64,000 nt of DNA from Rhizobium sp. RU20A (GTDB taxonomy: Bacteria > Pseudomonadota > Alphaproteobacteria > Rhizobiales > Rhizobiaceae). Below the pieces are notes generated by a model that saw nothing but the letters and a program-made list of their open reading frames with translations, was not told the origin of the DNA and did no database searches. Of the stretch, positions 1-9,160 are shown one piece after another. Where the stretch lies: NCBI RefSeq assembly GCF_900155885.1, contig NZ_FTMB01000001.1, positions 930,001 through 994,000 of the forward strand. The letters are read 5' to 3'. The translations under genes were made by a program, and so were the position numbers. How positions within the stretch are numbered: the first letter of the stretch is position 1; every line of letters starts with the position of its first letter.

Positions 1-1
1 C

Positions 2-724
2 CTGCTGCACAACGAGAAGATCGTCGGCTTCGAGGCCCTTCCCCACTGGAAGGTACCGAAGATCGGCCTGATCGGTCAGGCGGAAATGGTCGAGGCAGCC
101 GCGGCGCTCGGCCTGTCTGAGGAATTGACGCGCCATGTGGCGCGCCGTGCGGCCCTGTTGGCGCACCGTCTGGAGCAGTTCGGCCACACCGACATCGCCG
201 TCTCCTTCAACGTCACCGCGGCGGAACTGAAGAGCTACGCCGTCGATGCCATGCTGCTCGACGTGGTAACCCTTGCCGGGGTCGCCCCGTCCCGCCTGAC
301 CGTCGAGGTGCCGGAGCAGGCCATGCTGGTCGCCGAGGATGCGCGTGACCGCCTGATGGCGCTGTCGAAGGTCGGCTTCCGCCTCGCCATCGACCGTTTC
401 GGCGGCGCCCACGTCACCATCGGGCAGCTTGCCGGCCTGCCGATCGATCACCTCAAGATCGACCGGGAATTCCTCGCGGGACTGGCAACCTCGCCGGAAA
501 AGCAGATGGTCATCGGCGCCTTCGTCGGCATCGCCCGCGCCCTGTCCGCCACCATCATGGCCGATGGCATCGCGGCGCAGGACCATACCGAGGCCCTGCG
601 CCTGCTCGGCTGTCGCATCGGTCAGGGCAGCTTCTACGATGCGCCGCTCAGCGCGAAAAAGGCCCTTGACCGCCTGACTGAGGCAACGAGCGCCGGGGCG
701 GCTCCCATCCGCGGCAACGCCTGA
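2..724 (+). CDS. EAL-domain protein, C-terminal part, probably catalytically degenerate
   Basis: The reading frame is already open at the left edge, so the N-terminus lies outside the window; 240 residues are visible. They match an EAL (cyclic-di-GMP phosphodiesterase) domain: GFEALPHW (nt 26-49) stands where families have an EALLRW-type motif, followed by FNVT, EVPEQ, LKID and a GQGSFYDAPL segment near the end. Several family metal or catalytic positions are changed: DDFG reads DRFGG, and AEGVE reads ADGIA. The domain is therefore more likely a c-di-GMP sensor or protein-interaction module than an active hydrolase. That is inference, because metal ligands could be supplied differently. Domains further upstream are unknown. 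Confidence 0.85.
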   Translation: MLHNEKIVGFEALPHWKVPKIGLIGQAEMVEAAAALGLSEELTRHVARRAALLAHRLEQFGHTDIAVSFNVTAAELKSYAVDAMLLDVVTLAGVAPSRLTVEVPEQAMLVAEDARDRLMALSKVGFRLAIDRFGGAHVTIGQLAGLPIDHLKIDREFLAGLATSPEKQMVIGAFVGIARALSATIMADGIAAQDHTEALRLLGCRIGQGSFYDAPLSAKKALDRLTEATSAGAAPIRGNA

Positions 725-925
725 TCTATCCAAGCGCTCCTCCTCCGGTCCGTCGCTGACGCGAACAACGGGAGCGCGAACGAACCACCGGCGCCGCCCG
801 TGGATGATGCCCTGCCCGTTCGCCAGTGGTCCGCTGGAACAATCGCACACGCCGCGCATTCCAGTGCGCGCCAGACCCTGCCGATCCCCCGGCAGTCGGC
901 CTCGGCCAGCTGCTGGAGAACCCCC

Positions 926-2146
926 TTGCAACGCGCCACCGTCGCCGGCCAGTCCCTGATCGCCCTCGCCACCCTCAACTTCTTCCTCGCCGATGCCCGC
1001 GATGGCCTGGGGCCGTTCCTCGACGCCTTCCTTGCCACCCATGGCTGGTCGCCCATGTCGCTCGGCCTCATCGCCACCTTCGGTGGCATTCTCGGCATGG
1101 TTGCGACGCCGATCTTCGGCGCGCTGGTCGACAACACACCCTACAAGCGCACCCTGATTGTCGTGCCGGTCCTGCTCGTCACCACCGCCGCCCTCGCCAC
1201 GCTGATGCGGCCGGACGTCGCCATCGTCATCGGCGGCCAGACCATCACCGCCATCGTCGGCGCCGTCGTCGGCCCGGCCCTGATGGGCCTGACGCTGGGC
1301 CTCGTCGGCGAGACCGCCTTCCCCCATCAGGTCTCCCGCAACGAGTTCTGGAACCATGCGGGCAATGTCGTGTCGCTGATCGGCGTCTACGTGGCCACGA
1401 CCTTCTACGGCGTGGCGGGCATTGTCGGCCTGATGATCTTCACCGCCCTCGGCACGCTGGTCGCCGTCGCCTGCATCGACGCGAAGAAGATCGACCACAA
1501 CGTCGCCCGCGGCCTCGGCCATGACGAGGGCGAGCCCGGCCCTTCCGGCTATTCCGTCCTCGTGAAGACACCCGGCCTCGTGCTGCTTGCCGTCATCCTG
1601 ATGGTCTTCCACTTCGGCAATGCGCCGATGGGCCGCCTGATCGCGCAGGAATTCTCCATCCAGCTCGGCACGCCCTTCCGCACCACGGCGCTGATTACCG
1701 GCGTGGCGCAGCTCGCCATGATCGGCGTCGCCGTCGCCGCGCCCTTCATGATCCGCCGCTTCGGCCTGTCCACCGTCATTCTCATCGGCCTGATCGCCCT
1801 GCCGATCCGCGGCCTCATCGCCGGCACCTGGCACGACTTCGCCTCGATCTATCCGGTGCAGATCCTCGACGGTGTCGGCGCCGGCCTGCTCGGGATTGCC
1901 ACACCGGTGGCCGTAGAGCGGCTGCTCTCCGGCTCCGGCCGCTTCAACGTCGGCCTCGCCGCGCTCATGACCATCCAGGGCATCGGCGCCTCCTTCAGCA
2001 ATGCCGTCGCCGGCACGCTGGTCACCGAAGGCGGCTACAGCCTCGCCTATCTCGTGCATGGCGGCATCGCCATCGGCGCCATCGCCCTCTTCCTTATCTG
2101 GCGCCACCGCATCGTGCCGCCCGCGCCGGAGCGTAGCGCAGCCTGA
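926..2146 (+). CDS. MFS transporter
   Basis: This encodes a 406-residue integral membrane protein of the major facilitator superfamily, with hydrophobic segments throughout and short charged loops. It begins with the [13 protein letters not shown] segment typical of a group of small MFS exporters common in Rhizobiales. The TTG at 926 is chosen as start because GGAG (915-918) lies 7 nt upstream and the first membrane segment follows directly. A GTG at 800 would add about 42 residues that look non-coding. The substrate cannot be told from sequence. A strong hairpin terminator follows at 2155-2188, so it is probably transcribed alone. Confidence 0.8.
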   Translation: MQRATVAGQSLIALATLNFFLADARDGLGPFLDAFLATHGWSPMSLGLIATFGGILGMVATPIFGALVDNTPYKRTLIVVPVLLVTTAALATLMRPDVAIVIGGQTITAIVGAVVGPALMGLTLGLVGETAFPHQVSRNEFWNHAGNVVSLIGVYVATTFYGVAGIVGLMIFTALGTLVAVACIDAKKIDHNVARGLGHDEGEPGPSGYSVLVKTPGLVLLAVILMVFHFGNAPMGRLIAQEFSIQLGTPFRTTALITGVAQLAMIGVAVAAPFMIRRFGLSTVILIGLIALPIRGLIAGTWHDFASIYPVQILDGVGAGLLGIATPVAVERLLSGSGRFNVGLAALMTIQGIGASFSNAVAGTLVTEGGYSLAYLVHGGIAIGAIALFLIWRHRIVPPAPERSAA

Positions 2147-2154
2147 CCGGCCGG

Positions 2155-2188
2155 GGGAAACGCGGGCGCCCTCCCGCGTTTCCCTTTT
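2155..2188 (+). terminator. Intrinsic terminator after the MFS gene
   Basis: A perfect 12-bp inverted repeat (2155-2166 with 2173-2184) encloses a 6-nt loop and is followed by TTTT. It sits 8 nt after the stop of the MFS gene and about 50 nt before uvrB. Confidence 0.8.
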
Positions 2189-2237
2189 GTACCCGCTGCC
2201 CCTTCCCTTCCGCCGGGACTCTCTCCATATTCCGCCC

Positions 2238-5200
2238 ATGGCCAGAAAACCGAAATCCTCCGCCCCTGAAACCGATGGCTTCGGGGAAGCTCCGCAGGCG
2301 TCCTTCGAGGGCGCGCCGCTCTCAGGCTCGGTCTCCGACTGGGTAAAACAGCTCGAAGCCGAGGCCGAGGCCTCGACCGTGCAGACCCGCCGCGAGGTCG
2401 CCTCCAGGGCCGGCAAGCACCGCAAGGCGGTGGAGATCGCGGCTTCGAAAGCCAAGGAGGCTCCCGCGGGCCCCGACCGCAAGGCGAGCACCTCGAAAAC
2501 CTCGCGCGGCGTCTCCATCGGCGGCTCCTCCGATCCGAAGACACGCGCCGCCGCCGGCCTCAATCCCGTCGCGGGCATGGATGTGTCGCTGGAGGAAGCC
2601 GGCACGCTGGCGCCCGGCGCCGTCACCGCCACGGTCGATGCGCTGGCCAAGCTGATCGAGAGCGGCAATCCGCTCTTCAAGGACGGCAAGCTGTGGACGC
2701 CGCATCGCCCGGCCCGGCCGGAAAAATCCGAGGGCGGCATCGCGCTCAGGATGATGACGGACTACAAGCCCTCCGGCGACCAGCCGACGGCCATCGCCGA
2801 TCTCGTCGGCGGCCTGGAATCCGGCGAGCGCAGCCAGGTGCTGCTCGGCGTCACCGGCTCGGGCAAGACCTTCACCATGGCCAAGGTGATCGAGGAGACG
2901 CAGCGCCCCGCCGTCATCCTCGCGCCCAACAAGACGCTGGCTGCCCAGCTCTACAGCGAGTTCAAGAACTTCTTCCCGGACAATGCGGTCGAGTACTTCG
3001 TCTCCTACTACGACTACTACCAGCCGGAAGCCTATGTGCCGCGCTCCGACACCTATATCGAGAAGGAAAGCTCCATCAACGAGCAGATCGACCGCATGCG
3101 CCACTCGGCGACGCGCTCGCTTCTGGAGCGCGACGACGTCATCATCGTCGCCTCGGTCTCCTGCATCTACGGTATCGGCTCGGTCGAGACCTACACGGCC
3201 ATGACCTTCCAGATGCAGGTCGGCGACCGGCTCGACCAGCGCCAGCTCCTCGCCGACCTCGTGGCGCAGCAGTACAAGCGCCGCGAGATGGATTTCCAGC
3301 GCGGCTCCTTCCGGGTGCGCGGCGATACGATCGAGATCTTCCCCGCCCACCTGGAGGATGCCGCCTGGCGCATCTCCATGTTCGGCGACGAGATCGACGC
3401 CATCACCGAATTCGACCCGCTGACCGGCCACAAGACCGGCGACCTCAAATCGGTGAAGATCTACGCCAACAGCCACTACGTGACGCCGCGCCCGACGCTG
3501 AACGGCGCCATCAAAGCCATCAAGGAAGAGCTGCGCCTGCGCCTCGCCGAGCTTGAAAAGGCCGGCCGCCTGCTGGAAGCGCAGCGCCTCGAGCAGCGCA
3601 CCAAATACGATATCGAGATGCTGGAGGCGACCGGCTCCTGCCAGGGCATCGAGAACTATTCGCGCTACCTCACGGGACGCCGCCCCGGCGAGCCGCCGCC
3701 GACGCTCTTTGAATATATCCCCGACAATGCCCTGATCTTCATCGACGAAAGCCACGTCACCATCCCGCAGATCGGCGCCATGTATCGCGGCGACTTCCGG
3801 CGCAAGGCGACGCTGGCCGAATACGGTTTCCGCCTGCCCTCCTGCATGGACAACCGCCCCTTGCGCTTCGAGGAATGGGACGCGATGCGGCCCGATACGG
3901 TCGCCGTTTCCGCCACGCCGGGCGGCTGGGAGTTGGAACAGTCCGGCGGCGTCTTTGCCGAACAGGTCATCCGCCCCACCGGCCTCATCGATCCCCCCGT
4001 CGAGGTGCGCGCCGCCAAGACGCAGGTCGACGACGTGCTCGGCGAGATCCGCGAGACCGCCGCCAAGGGCTACCGCACCCTCTGCACCGTGCTCACCAAG
4101 CGCATGGCGGAAGACCTCACCGAATATCTTCACGAGCAGGGCGTGCGCGTGCGCTACATGCACTCCGACATCGACACGCTGGAGCGCATCGAGATCATCC
4201 GCGACCTCCGGCTCGGCGCCTTCGACGTGCTCGTCGGCATCAACCTCTTGCGCGAGGGCCTCGACATTCCCGAATGCGGCTTCGTCGCCATCCTCGACGC
4301 CGACAAGGAAGGCTTTTTGCGCTCGGAGACGTCCCTCATCCAGACCATCGGCCGCGCGGCGCGAAACGTCGACGGCAAGGTCATCCTCTATGCCGACCAC
4401 ATCACCGGCTCCATGCAGCGCGCCATGGAGGAAACCGCCCGCCGCCGCGAAAAGCAGGTGGCCTACAACCTCGAACACGGCATCACGCCTGAGTCGGTGA
4501 AGGCCCGCATCTCCGACATCCTCGACAGCGTCTATGAACGCGACCACGTCCGCGCCGACATCTCCGGCGCCGGCGGCAAGGGCTTTGCGGACGGCGGCCA
4601 CCTCGTCGGCAACAACCTGCAGGCCCACCTCAACGCGCTGGAAAAGTCCATGCGCGACGCCGCCGCCGACCTCGACTTCGAAAAGGCCGCCCGCCTGCGC
4701 GACGAAATCAAACGCCTCAAGGCCGCCGAACTCGCCACGATGGACGATCCGATGGCGAAGCAAGAGGCGAGAAGTGCCGAAGGCGCGACAGGGAGACAAG
4801 AAAAGCTGGCCAACAGCCAGGACGCGGGAAAAGGCAGCGGAAAGCGAAGCCGCGAGTCGATCTCCTCCCCTGTGGGGGAGATGTCCAGCAGGACAGAGGG
4901 GGGTGCCGCCGCCTTGGAAGCCCCCGGTCAGGCCCCGTCATCCTCGGGCTCGACCCGAGGATCCACGACCACGCCCGCCGACGCCCCGTCCTACTTCGCC
5001 AAACCCTCGCTGGACGACATGGGCCCCGGCACCGACACGGAACGCCCTCTCTTCCGCAAGAACACGCTCGACGAAATGACCGTCGGCCGCACCGAAAAAC
5101 CCGTCCCCGGCAAACTCCCGGAAAAACCGAAGCCGACCACAGGCACCACTCCCTCTTCTCCCCAGCGGGGAGAAGGTGCCCAAAGGACGGATGAGGGGGC

Positions 5201-5327
5201 CCCCCGCCCCACCGACGATCCGCGCCCGATCATCCGCGCCCGCGCCGGCGCCGGCTCCTACGAGGACCCGGCCGACCAGAAGCGCAAAGGCAGGACGAAG
5301 GGGAAGACGGGACGCCCGGGGCGGTGA
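2238..5327 (+). CDS. uvrB: UvrABC excinuclease subunit B, with long N- and C-terminal extensions
   Basis: UvrB is the damage-verifying helicase-like subunit of nucleotide excision repair. The core (about residues 175-830) is complete: the Walker A motif GVTGSGKT near residue 207, the beta-hairpin signature [12 protein letters not shown] near 256, FIDESH near 500, the helicase motif QTIGRAARN near 700, and a C-terminal UVR coiled coil ([16 protein letters not shown]) near 810-830 that contacts UvrC. At 1029 residues it is much longer than the usual 670. About 170 residues of basic, low-complexity sequence precede the core and about 200 follow it. The tail is unusual because three palindromic repeats of intergenic type are translated within it. 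The ATG at 2238 is chosen because it directly precedes the lysine-rich N-terminus. The tail is probably disordered and dispensable for the reaction (inference). Confidence 0.96.
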   Translation: MARKPKSSAPETDGFGEAPQASFEGAPLSGSVSDWVKQLEAEAEASTVQTRREVASRAGKHRKAVEIAASKAKEAPAGPDRKASTSKTSRGVSIGGSSDPKTRAAAGLNPVAGMDVSLEEAGTLAPGAVTATVDALAKLIESGNPLFKDGKLWTPHRPARPEKSEGGIALRMMTDYKPSGDQPTAIADLVGGLESGERSQVLLGVTGSGKTFTMAKVIEETQRPAVILAPNKTLAAQLYSEFKNFFPDNAVEYFVSYYDYYQPEAYVPRSDTYIEKESSINEQIDRMRHSATRSLLERDDVIIVASVSCIYGIGSVETYTAMTFQMQVGDRLDQRQLLADLVAQQYKRREMDFQRGSFRVRGDTIEIFPAHLEDAAWRISMFGDEIDAITEFDPLTGHKTGDLKSVKIYANSHYVTPRPTLNGAIKAIKEELRLRLAELEKAGRLLEAQRLEQRTKYDIEMLEATGSCQGIENYSRYLTGRRPGEPPPTLFEYIPDNALIFIDESHVTIPQIGAMYRGDFRRKATLAEYGFRLPSCMDNRPLRFEEWDAMRPDTVAVSATPGGWELEQSGGVFAEQVIRPTGLIDPPVEVRAAKTQVDDVLGEIRETAAKGYRTLCTVLTKRMAEDLTEYLHEQGVRVRYMHSDIDTLERIEIIRDLRLGAFDVLVGINLLREGLDIPECGFVAILDADKEGFLRSETSLIQTIGRAARNVDGKVILYADHITGSMQRAMEETARRREKQVAYNLEHGITPESVKARISDILDSVYERDHVRADISGAGGKGFADGGHLVGNNLQAHLNALEKSMRDAAADLDFEKAARLRDEIKRLKAAELATMDDPMAKQEARSAEGATGRQEKLANSQDAGKGSGKRSRESISSPVGEMSSRTEGGAAALEAPGQAPSSSGSTRGSTTTPADAPSYFAKPSLDDMGPGTDTERPLFRKNTLDEMTVGRTEKPVPGKLPEKPKPTTGTTPSSPQRGEGAQRTDEGAPRPTDDPRPIIRARAGAGSYEDPADQKRKGRTKGKTGRPGR
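4862..4904 (+). repeat. Palindromic repeat 1 inside the uvrB tail
   Basis: CTCCCC-TGTG-GGGGAG (4865-4880) is followed by the ATGTCC..GGACAG half-sites and a GGGGGG run. This layout resembles a family of short palindromic elements that is dispersed between genes in rhizobia. Here it is read through as protein ([14 protein letters not shown]). Confidence 0.6.
4936..4966 (+). repeat. Palindromic repeat 2 inside the uvrB tail
   Basis: The 8-bp arms TCCTCGGG (4941-4948) and CCCGAGGA (4954-4961) are separated by 5 nt, within CGTCA...TCCAC borders. This pattern recurs as an intergenic repeat in many alphaproteobacteria. It is translated in frame as part of UvrB. Confidence 0.55.
5153..5199 (+). repeat. 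Palindromic repeat 3 inside the uvrB tail
   Basis: The 8-bp arms TTCTCCCC (5156-5163) and GGGGAGAA (5167-5174) flank a 3-nt loop. They are followed by GGTGCCCAAAGGACGGATGA and a G run, a well-known layout of dispersed repeats in Rhizobium, Brucella and relatives. Like the other two, it is translated without breaking the uvrB frame. Confidence 0.6.
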
Positions 5328-5363
5328 CAGAGGCATCAAACCGCGCTTAAGCACTGCAATCCC

Positions 5364-5410
5364 AAAAGATTTAGAGCGCCCATCCGTTTCAATCTGATCG
5401 AATAGCGCTC
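5364..5410. repeat. Short inverted repeat at the left edge of the AT-rich island
   Basis: GAGCGC (5374-5379) and GCGCTC (5405-5410) flank a segment containing CCGTTTCAATCTGATCGAA. The layout resembles a dispersed rhizobial intergenic repeat. It lies 37 nt after uvrB, where base composition drops sharply. Confidence 0.4.
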
Positions 5411-5445
5411 CAATATTGCCGCCGTAGCCAATTTATATAATAAAT

Positions 5446-6522
5446 TCACTTACGAAGATAATCTCTTATTGTATTGTAGCGAATCGCTCTTTCTTTTTTG
5501 TTATTCACTCCTTCCTTCGCAGCAATTGCATAATCAGATGTAGCCTGCTCAGCAAACTTAGACAGTTTTTCATCAAGGTTTCCTGAGCGAACCATCTCTC
5601 GAAGATCCTCATCATCAAGCAGCACGCAGAATAATGAAAACGCATTCGATTTTGTACTCCAAAATGGAGCACCACTAGCTACAGAGCGGTTAATTGCCGT
5701 TGCAACTCGATTGAACTGGGAAACGACTTCATCTTTTCTATCAAACTCACTGTTAAATGCGTCGAGGCAGTCCTTCACTTTATCATTTCGATTAGAGTGA
5801 CCTTTTAATTTATAGGCCATCAAATTAAGCGTATACATCAGATGATTCATCCGCTGTATTTCGTATTCACTAAACAAATTCCCCTCGATAACCAATCGCC
5901 GAAATTCGAAAGTGTCTTGATTTGCGGCCCACGCCTTAAATTCACGCGGAATATTAGGATCGAACGCGAAAGAGTGCTCCTCAAAATCTGCACCCTCAGG
6001 ATCATCAAAGTCGAGTTGCCCATTAAGTAGTTTTGCAACAAGCATAAACTCACCTGACGAATATTCAGAAGAAAGCTTCTCAATTGCAGTCATGGAGTAA
6101 TAAGTTCGGTTTAGGCGCTTAAATATTTCAAAAAGAGCAGGATCGTTTTCAGTTAAATCAAGATCAATAATGCTAACTTCATATTTCAGAAATAACTCTT
6201 GCTCGTTTTGAGTAAGGTTATTATAGTAACTACCATCATATGTGAATTCTTGATTTATAAAATCAATAATCGTTGTCAGCCTTTGCTGCCCATCAACAAC
6301 ACATGATGTGCTTTGTTTTGTATCTACATTTATTGTACCCTTTGCGATAAATATTTGAGGAAATGGATATCCCTTTAATATTGTATCTATGAAATCTTTC
6401 TTGTGTATATCTCTCCAAACATAGTTTCTCTGGAAATATGGAGACAAAATCAATCTTCCAGTTTCAACTTCATTATATAAATCAACAATTTGCTTTGTAC
6501 GTGCGTGATATCTAATCATCAT
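5446..6522 (-). CDS. DUF262 domain protein (ParB-like/GmrS-like fold), AT-rich island
   Basis: This 358-residue protein carries the DUF262 signatures QRNYVW (residues 31-36) and DGQQR (77-81), followed by LTTIIDF. DUF262 has a ParB/sulfiredoxin-like nucleotide-binding fold. It is found in GmrSD-type modification-dependent restriction enzymes, SspE and other defence proteins, usually with a DUF1524 HNH nuclease; no HNH motif is visible here. The ATG at 6522 overlaps the TGA of the upstream gene (ATGA), so the two are translationally coupled. Codon use is AT-rich, unlike every flanking gene, which points to horizontal transfer. A defence or nucleotide-sensing role is inferred from the family and island context only. 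Confidence 0.75.
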   Translation of the reverse strand: MMIRYHARTKQIVDLYNEVETGRLILSPYFQRNYVWRDIHKKDFIDTILKGYPFPQIFIAKGTINVDTKQSTSCVVDGQQRLTTIIDFINQEFTYDGSYYNNLTQNEQELFLKYEVSIIDLDLTENDPALFEIFKRLNRTYYSMTAIEKLSSEYSSGEFMLVAKLLNGQLDFDDPEGADFEEHSFAFDPNIPREFKAWAANQDTFEFRRLVIEGNLFSEYEIQRMNHLMYTLNLMAYKLKGHSNRNDKVKDCLDAFNSEFDRKDEVVSQFNRVATAINRSVASGAPFWSTKSNAFSLFCVLLDDEDLREMVRSGNLDEKLSKFAEQATSDYAIAAKEGVNNKKERAIRYNTIRDYLRK

Positions 6523-7091
6523 ATGAACTTTCTTATAGATGGAATTTGCTTCTGCACAAAGCACTCTTCGCTTACATATATTGCAGCGGTAATTTTCTTA
6601 CACAACAAGGAGTTATCTGCGCTCAAGTCGCGGAAGAACGACATCCACTCTGTTTTAAACTTGCCAGCAGGCAGCAAATCCGGCCTTATCATACCCTTCT
6701 GACTTACGTAAAGCTTAAATTCCTCTAGCCCACTTCTACCATCGGATAATCGCGGAAATGCACTGAGCCTCGTAAAAGATTTTGTTTCCAAAATAACCCA
6801 AGTCAGGTAACGTGAAAACAATGCTGGAGATATAATTGCGATATCAAGGTCGGATTTCTTTTCATCAAATATCGTAGATTTAAAAGCACTCGCGCCAAGA
6901 TGACCAGAACCTGTTAATCGAACATTTGATACTTCAATAGAGAAGTTTGTTGCAATACGTAATCGAATTGCGTGCCAGTGTTCCTCCTTTCCTACAAAAC
7001 AAGACGGGTAGTTTGAAAGAAAGATCGCACCAGCTCGAGTGAAATCGTTTTTTTCTTTGTCAATTATATTCTTATGAGAAGCTGCTAACAT
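6519..7091 (-). CDS. Nucleotidyltransferase-like protein, AT-rich island
   Basis: This 190-residue protein has a GS motif (residues 61-62, in LTGSGHLGAS) followed by SDLDIAII with Asp81 and Asp83. That is the G-S-x(n)-D-x-D arrangement of the polymerase-beta nucleotidyltransferase superfamily, which includes CD-NTases, MNT antitoxins and tRNA nucleotidyltransferases. The third catalytic acid cannot be placed with confidence. The ATG at 7091 has a GAGAGG ribosome site 6 nt upstream; a TTG at 7148 would add 19 residues. Its stop overlaps the start of the DUF262 gene. The pair is AT-rich and inserted between uvrB and conserved housekeeping genes. Precise function is unknown; antitoxin, defence signalling and RNA modification are all possible. 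Confidence 0.6.
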   Translation of the reverse strand: MLAASHKNIIDKEKNDFTRAGAIFLSNYPSCFVGKEEHWHAIRLRIATNFSIEVSNVRLTGSGHLGASAFKSTIFDEKKSDLDIAIISPALFSRYLTWVILETKSFTRLSAFPRLSDGRSGLEEFKLYVSQKGMIRPDLLPAGKFKTEWMSFFRDLSADNSLLCKKITAAIYVSEECFVQKQIPSIRKFI

Positions 7092-7593
7092 CGAGTACCT
7101 CTCGCTCGCGGGTAGACCACTGATAGTTACAATTTGACGGTTTCGCAACTCCAGGCCTAAACATAGCAGTCTGATCGCCGGCGTCTAAAGGCAACATGAC
7201 TGAAATATCTAATACACACCGCCTGCTTCATAATGTTCTGATGGTTACAAATACCATTATTTCCCCTCCATCCCCCTCCGCGCGCACACCGCTTACACTC
7301 TCCCCGTCCCGCCATCGGATACACCGGAAGACGCTCCGGCGAGGCGGGACCAGCGCTTGGAGTGTGGGAAAGATGTAAGTCCTCATCCCGGGGGTGCGGA
7401 AAATGGTCTGCCTCCGGCGACGGCAGGCGTGGTGCAGCGGCAACGGACCGGCTCTCGCTTCATCGCTTCCAACAGCGCGCCGGCTGTGCTTGTCCGGCCC
7501 GCAAGGCGTGAATGCCCGGATGCTCTCGCCGAACCACCATCCGCCGAGCCCGCCCCACATGGCAGACCCCAACGTCAGCGCAGACCCCCCCCC
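7092..7593. other. Intergenic region, right flank of the AT-rich island
   Basis: I see no convincing gene here. The AT-rich composition ends near 7260. The promoter of the two-gene island must lie on the minus strand in 7092-7260. A nested palindromic element occupies 7292-7379. The remaining GC-rich sequence to 7593 shows only short frames without coding character. Confidence 0.5.
7292..7379. repeat. Nested inverted-repeat element
   Basis: Four nested arms share one axis: CTTACA (7292-7297) with TGTAAG (7374-7379), ACACTC (7295-7300) with GAGTGT (7360-7365), GTCCCGCC (7306-7313) with GGCGGGAC (7343-7350), and CCGGA (7324-7328) with TCCGG (7335-7339). The transcript would fold into a long interrupted hairpin. 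The size suits a rhizobial palindromic repeat, here at the border of the foreign island. Confidence 0.5.
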
Positions 7594-8259
7594 CTACTCC
7601 GCCGCCTTGACGACATCCCCGCGCGGCTCCGACACCACGGCCGGCGCCTCCTGCCGGATATCGTAGGCGTCCTGCGGCGGCGCCGGCGGGGGCGGGTCGC
7701 GTGCGTCCAGTTCGTAGGCGTAGCCGTCCAGCATGCCGTAGGCCTGTTCGATGGCGGCGATCTGCTGTTCGGTGGAGCGGATGGCGTCGGTGATGGATTG
7801 CGAGCGGGCGCGCAGCATGGAGCCCAGCACATCCGTTCCCGGCCGGCGGGCCAGGCGGTCGATATGGTGGCGCACCCGGTCGCGGTGGCGTTCCAGTTCG
7901 AGGATGTGGAAGCGGTTCTTGAGGATATCGTCGGAGAGCTTGCGCCGCATCGCCGCCACGGGATCGAAGCTGCCGGGCATGCGCTCGTCGAGAATCATCT
8001 CGTTGACCAGCGCCTCCAGCATCATCAGCCCCTTCAGCGCCTTGGGATCGGCCATGTCGGGATCGTAGCCGGTGTCGTCGAACACCTTGCGGCGCACCGG
8101 GTCCTTCAACAGCTCGTGCGCCGCCGACAGCTGCGCGAAGGCCTCGGCATCGCCGCCCTGATCGGGATGGGCGCTCTTGGCGGCCTGCCGGAAGGCGGCA
8201 CGGATCTCCGCCTCGCCCGCATCGCGCGCCACGCCCAGCGTTTCATAGGGATCGATCAC
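7594..8259 (-). CDS. J-domain (DnaJ-like) protein
   Basis: A J domain fills residues 3-65: YETLGVARDAGEAEIRAAFR, then the HPD tripeptide at 31-33 that stimulates DnaK ATPase, then AFAQLSAAHELLKDPVRRKVFDDTGYD. The rest of the 221 residues is helical and charged with a proline-rich end. There is no G/F region, zinc-finger domain or substrate-binding beta domain, so this is a class III J protein and not DnaJ itself. The start is GTG at 8259. A co-chaperone role with DnaK is inferred from the HPD motif; the client is unknown. Confidence 0.85.
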   Translation of the reverse strand: MIDPYETLGVARDAGEAEIRAAFRQAAKSAHPDQGGDAEAFAQLSAAHELLKDPVRRKVFDDTGYDPDMADPKALKGLMMLEALVNEMILDERMPGSFDPVAAMRRKLSDDILKNRFHILELERHRDRVRHHIDRLARRPGTDVLGSMLRARSQSITDAIRSTEQQIAAIEQAYGMLDGYAYELDARDPPPPAPPQDAYDIRQEAPAVVSEPRGDVVKAAE

Positions 8260-8791
8260 GCCTTAGCTCCCCTGTCCTTCACGCTTTCGAGTTTCACGCC
8301 CGTTCGCCGCCGGCCCGCGCGAACCCTTGGCCGGCCCATGGCCCGGCCTGTCCTGCCCCTGGGGGCACAATTGCCCCTGGGGTACCGGCTTCGGCCGCGC
8401 CCCGCAAGCGCGCACCGGCCCGATCCCCAGAAGGCTTGGCCGCAAAATGGGACGAAAGGGCGGCACGCCGGCGGCTTTCCCCAATCCCGGCCTGCTGCGG
8501 AAAAACCATGCCATCGCGGCCGCAAAAGCCGACGGGCCAAAAGTTGGGCGTTGCTTTTCCTCAACAAAACTGTCAAGGCTATCAGCGTTCGGGCGTTTTC
8601 TATCCCGGAGACTGGACTGACTGTATGCCCGGCTTGCCGGGTAGCTGACCGCAAGACCCTCTGGCCTCAGGGCCGCAGGCATGGGCCGGCGTCGTAGACG
8701 TTCTTTCCCCGTTATCGTGACTACTCGACACACCGCCGTCCGCAGCTTTATCGCGGCGGCAAACTGCAAAAAGGGAAAGAGGATCTCCCCC
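8260..8791. other. Intergenic region: cspA leader and upstream DNA
   Basis: No gene is supported in these 532 bp. Two direct copies of TGCCCCTGGGG, each nearly self-complementary, lie at 8354-8364 and 8372-8382. The last 150-200 nt probably form the long 5' leader usual for cold-shock genes. I could not identify a promoter with confidence. Confidence 0.5.
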
Positions 8792-9004
8792 ATGTCTACC
8801 AAGGGCACCGTAAAGTTTTTCAACCAGGACAAGGGCTTCGGCTTCATCACGCCGGAAGGCGGCGCGAAGGACGTGTTCGTTCACATCTCCGCTCTCCAGG
8901 CTGCCGGCCTGCAGACGCTGAAGGACGGCCAGCAGGTCACCTTCGACACCGAGCCGGATCGCATGGGCAAGGGCCCGAAGGCCGTCAACATCCGCGCTGC
9001 CTAA
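8792..9004 (+). CDS. cspA: Cold-shock protein, CspA family
   Basis: This 70-residue single cold-shock domain binds single-stranded nucleic acid and acts as an RNA chaperone. Both RNA-binding motifs are present: [11 protein letters not shown] (RNP1) and DVFVHISAL (RNP2), after the typical start [11 protein letters not shown]. The ATG at 8792 is preceded by a GAGG site in 8779-8783. A leader of several hundred bases without genes fits post-transcriptional cold control, as in the family. Which rhizobial Csp paralogue this is cannot be told. Confidence 0.95.
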   Translation: MSTKGTVKFFNQDKGFGFITPEGGAKDVFVHISALQAAGLQTLKDGQQVTFDTEPDRMGKGPKAVNIRAA

Positions 9005-9060
9005 TCGGCACGCGCCCGTCTCCGCGACCGGAAACGGTCGCATGGGGATGGCAGCGATTT

Positions 9061-9094
9061 TGAAACATGGCGGCTCCGGCCGCCATGTTGCGTT
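9061..9094. terminator. Bidirectional hairpin between cspA and dusA
   Basis: The 11-bp arms AACATGGCGGC (9064-9074) and GCCGCCATGTT (9079-9089) enclose a 4-nt loop. A second smaller hairpin with a GAAA loop lies at 9024-9041. They sit between two converging genes. The T tracts are short, so termination strength is uncertain. Confidence 0.55.
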
Positions 9095-9160
9095 TCAGGG
9101 GTCGGAAACAGGCGCCGCGCCGCGCGGGTGGTGAAAAAGTCGCCCTGTGATTTTCGCCGT

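Noticed and set aside
2322-4799. Long open frame on the minus strand opposite uvrB
   Set aside because: It mirrors the GC-rich uvrB codons, has repetitive composition and no recognisable domain; uvrB is certain on the plus strand.
5330-7260. tRNA gene or integrase as integration target of the AT-rich island
   Set aside because: Neither edge shows a tRNA-like cloverleaf or a direct repeat, and no recombinase gene is present.
7228-7572. Minus-strand frame between the AT-rich island and the J-protein gene
   Set aside because: It spans the nested palindromic element and has no ribosome site or recognisable sequence.
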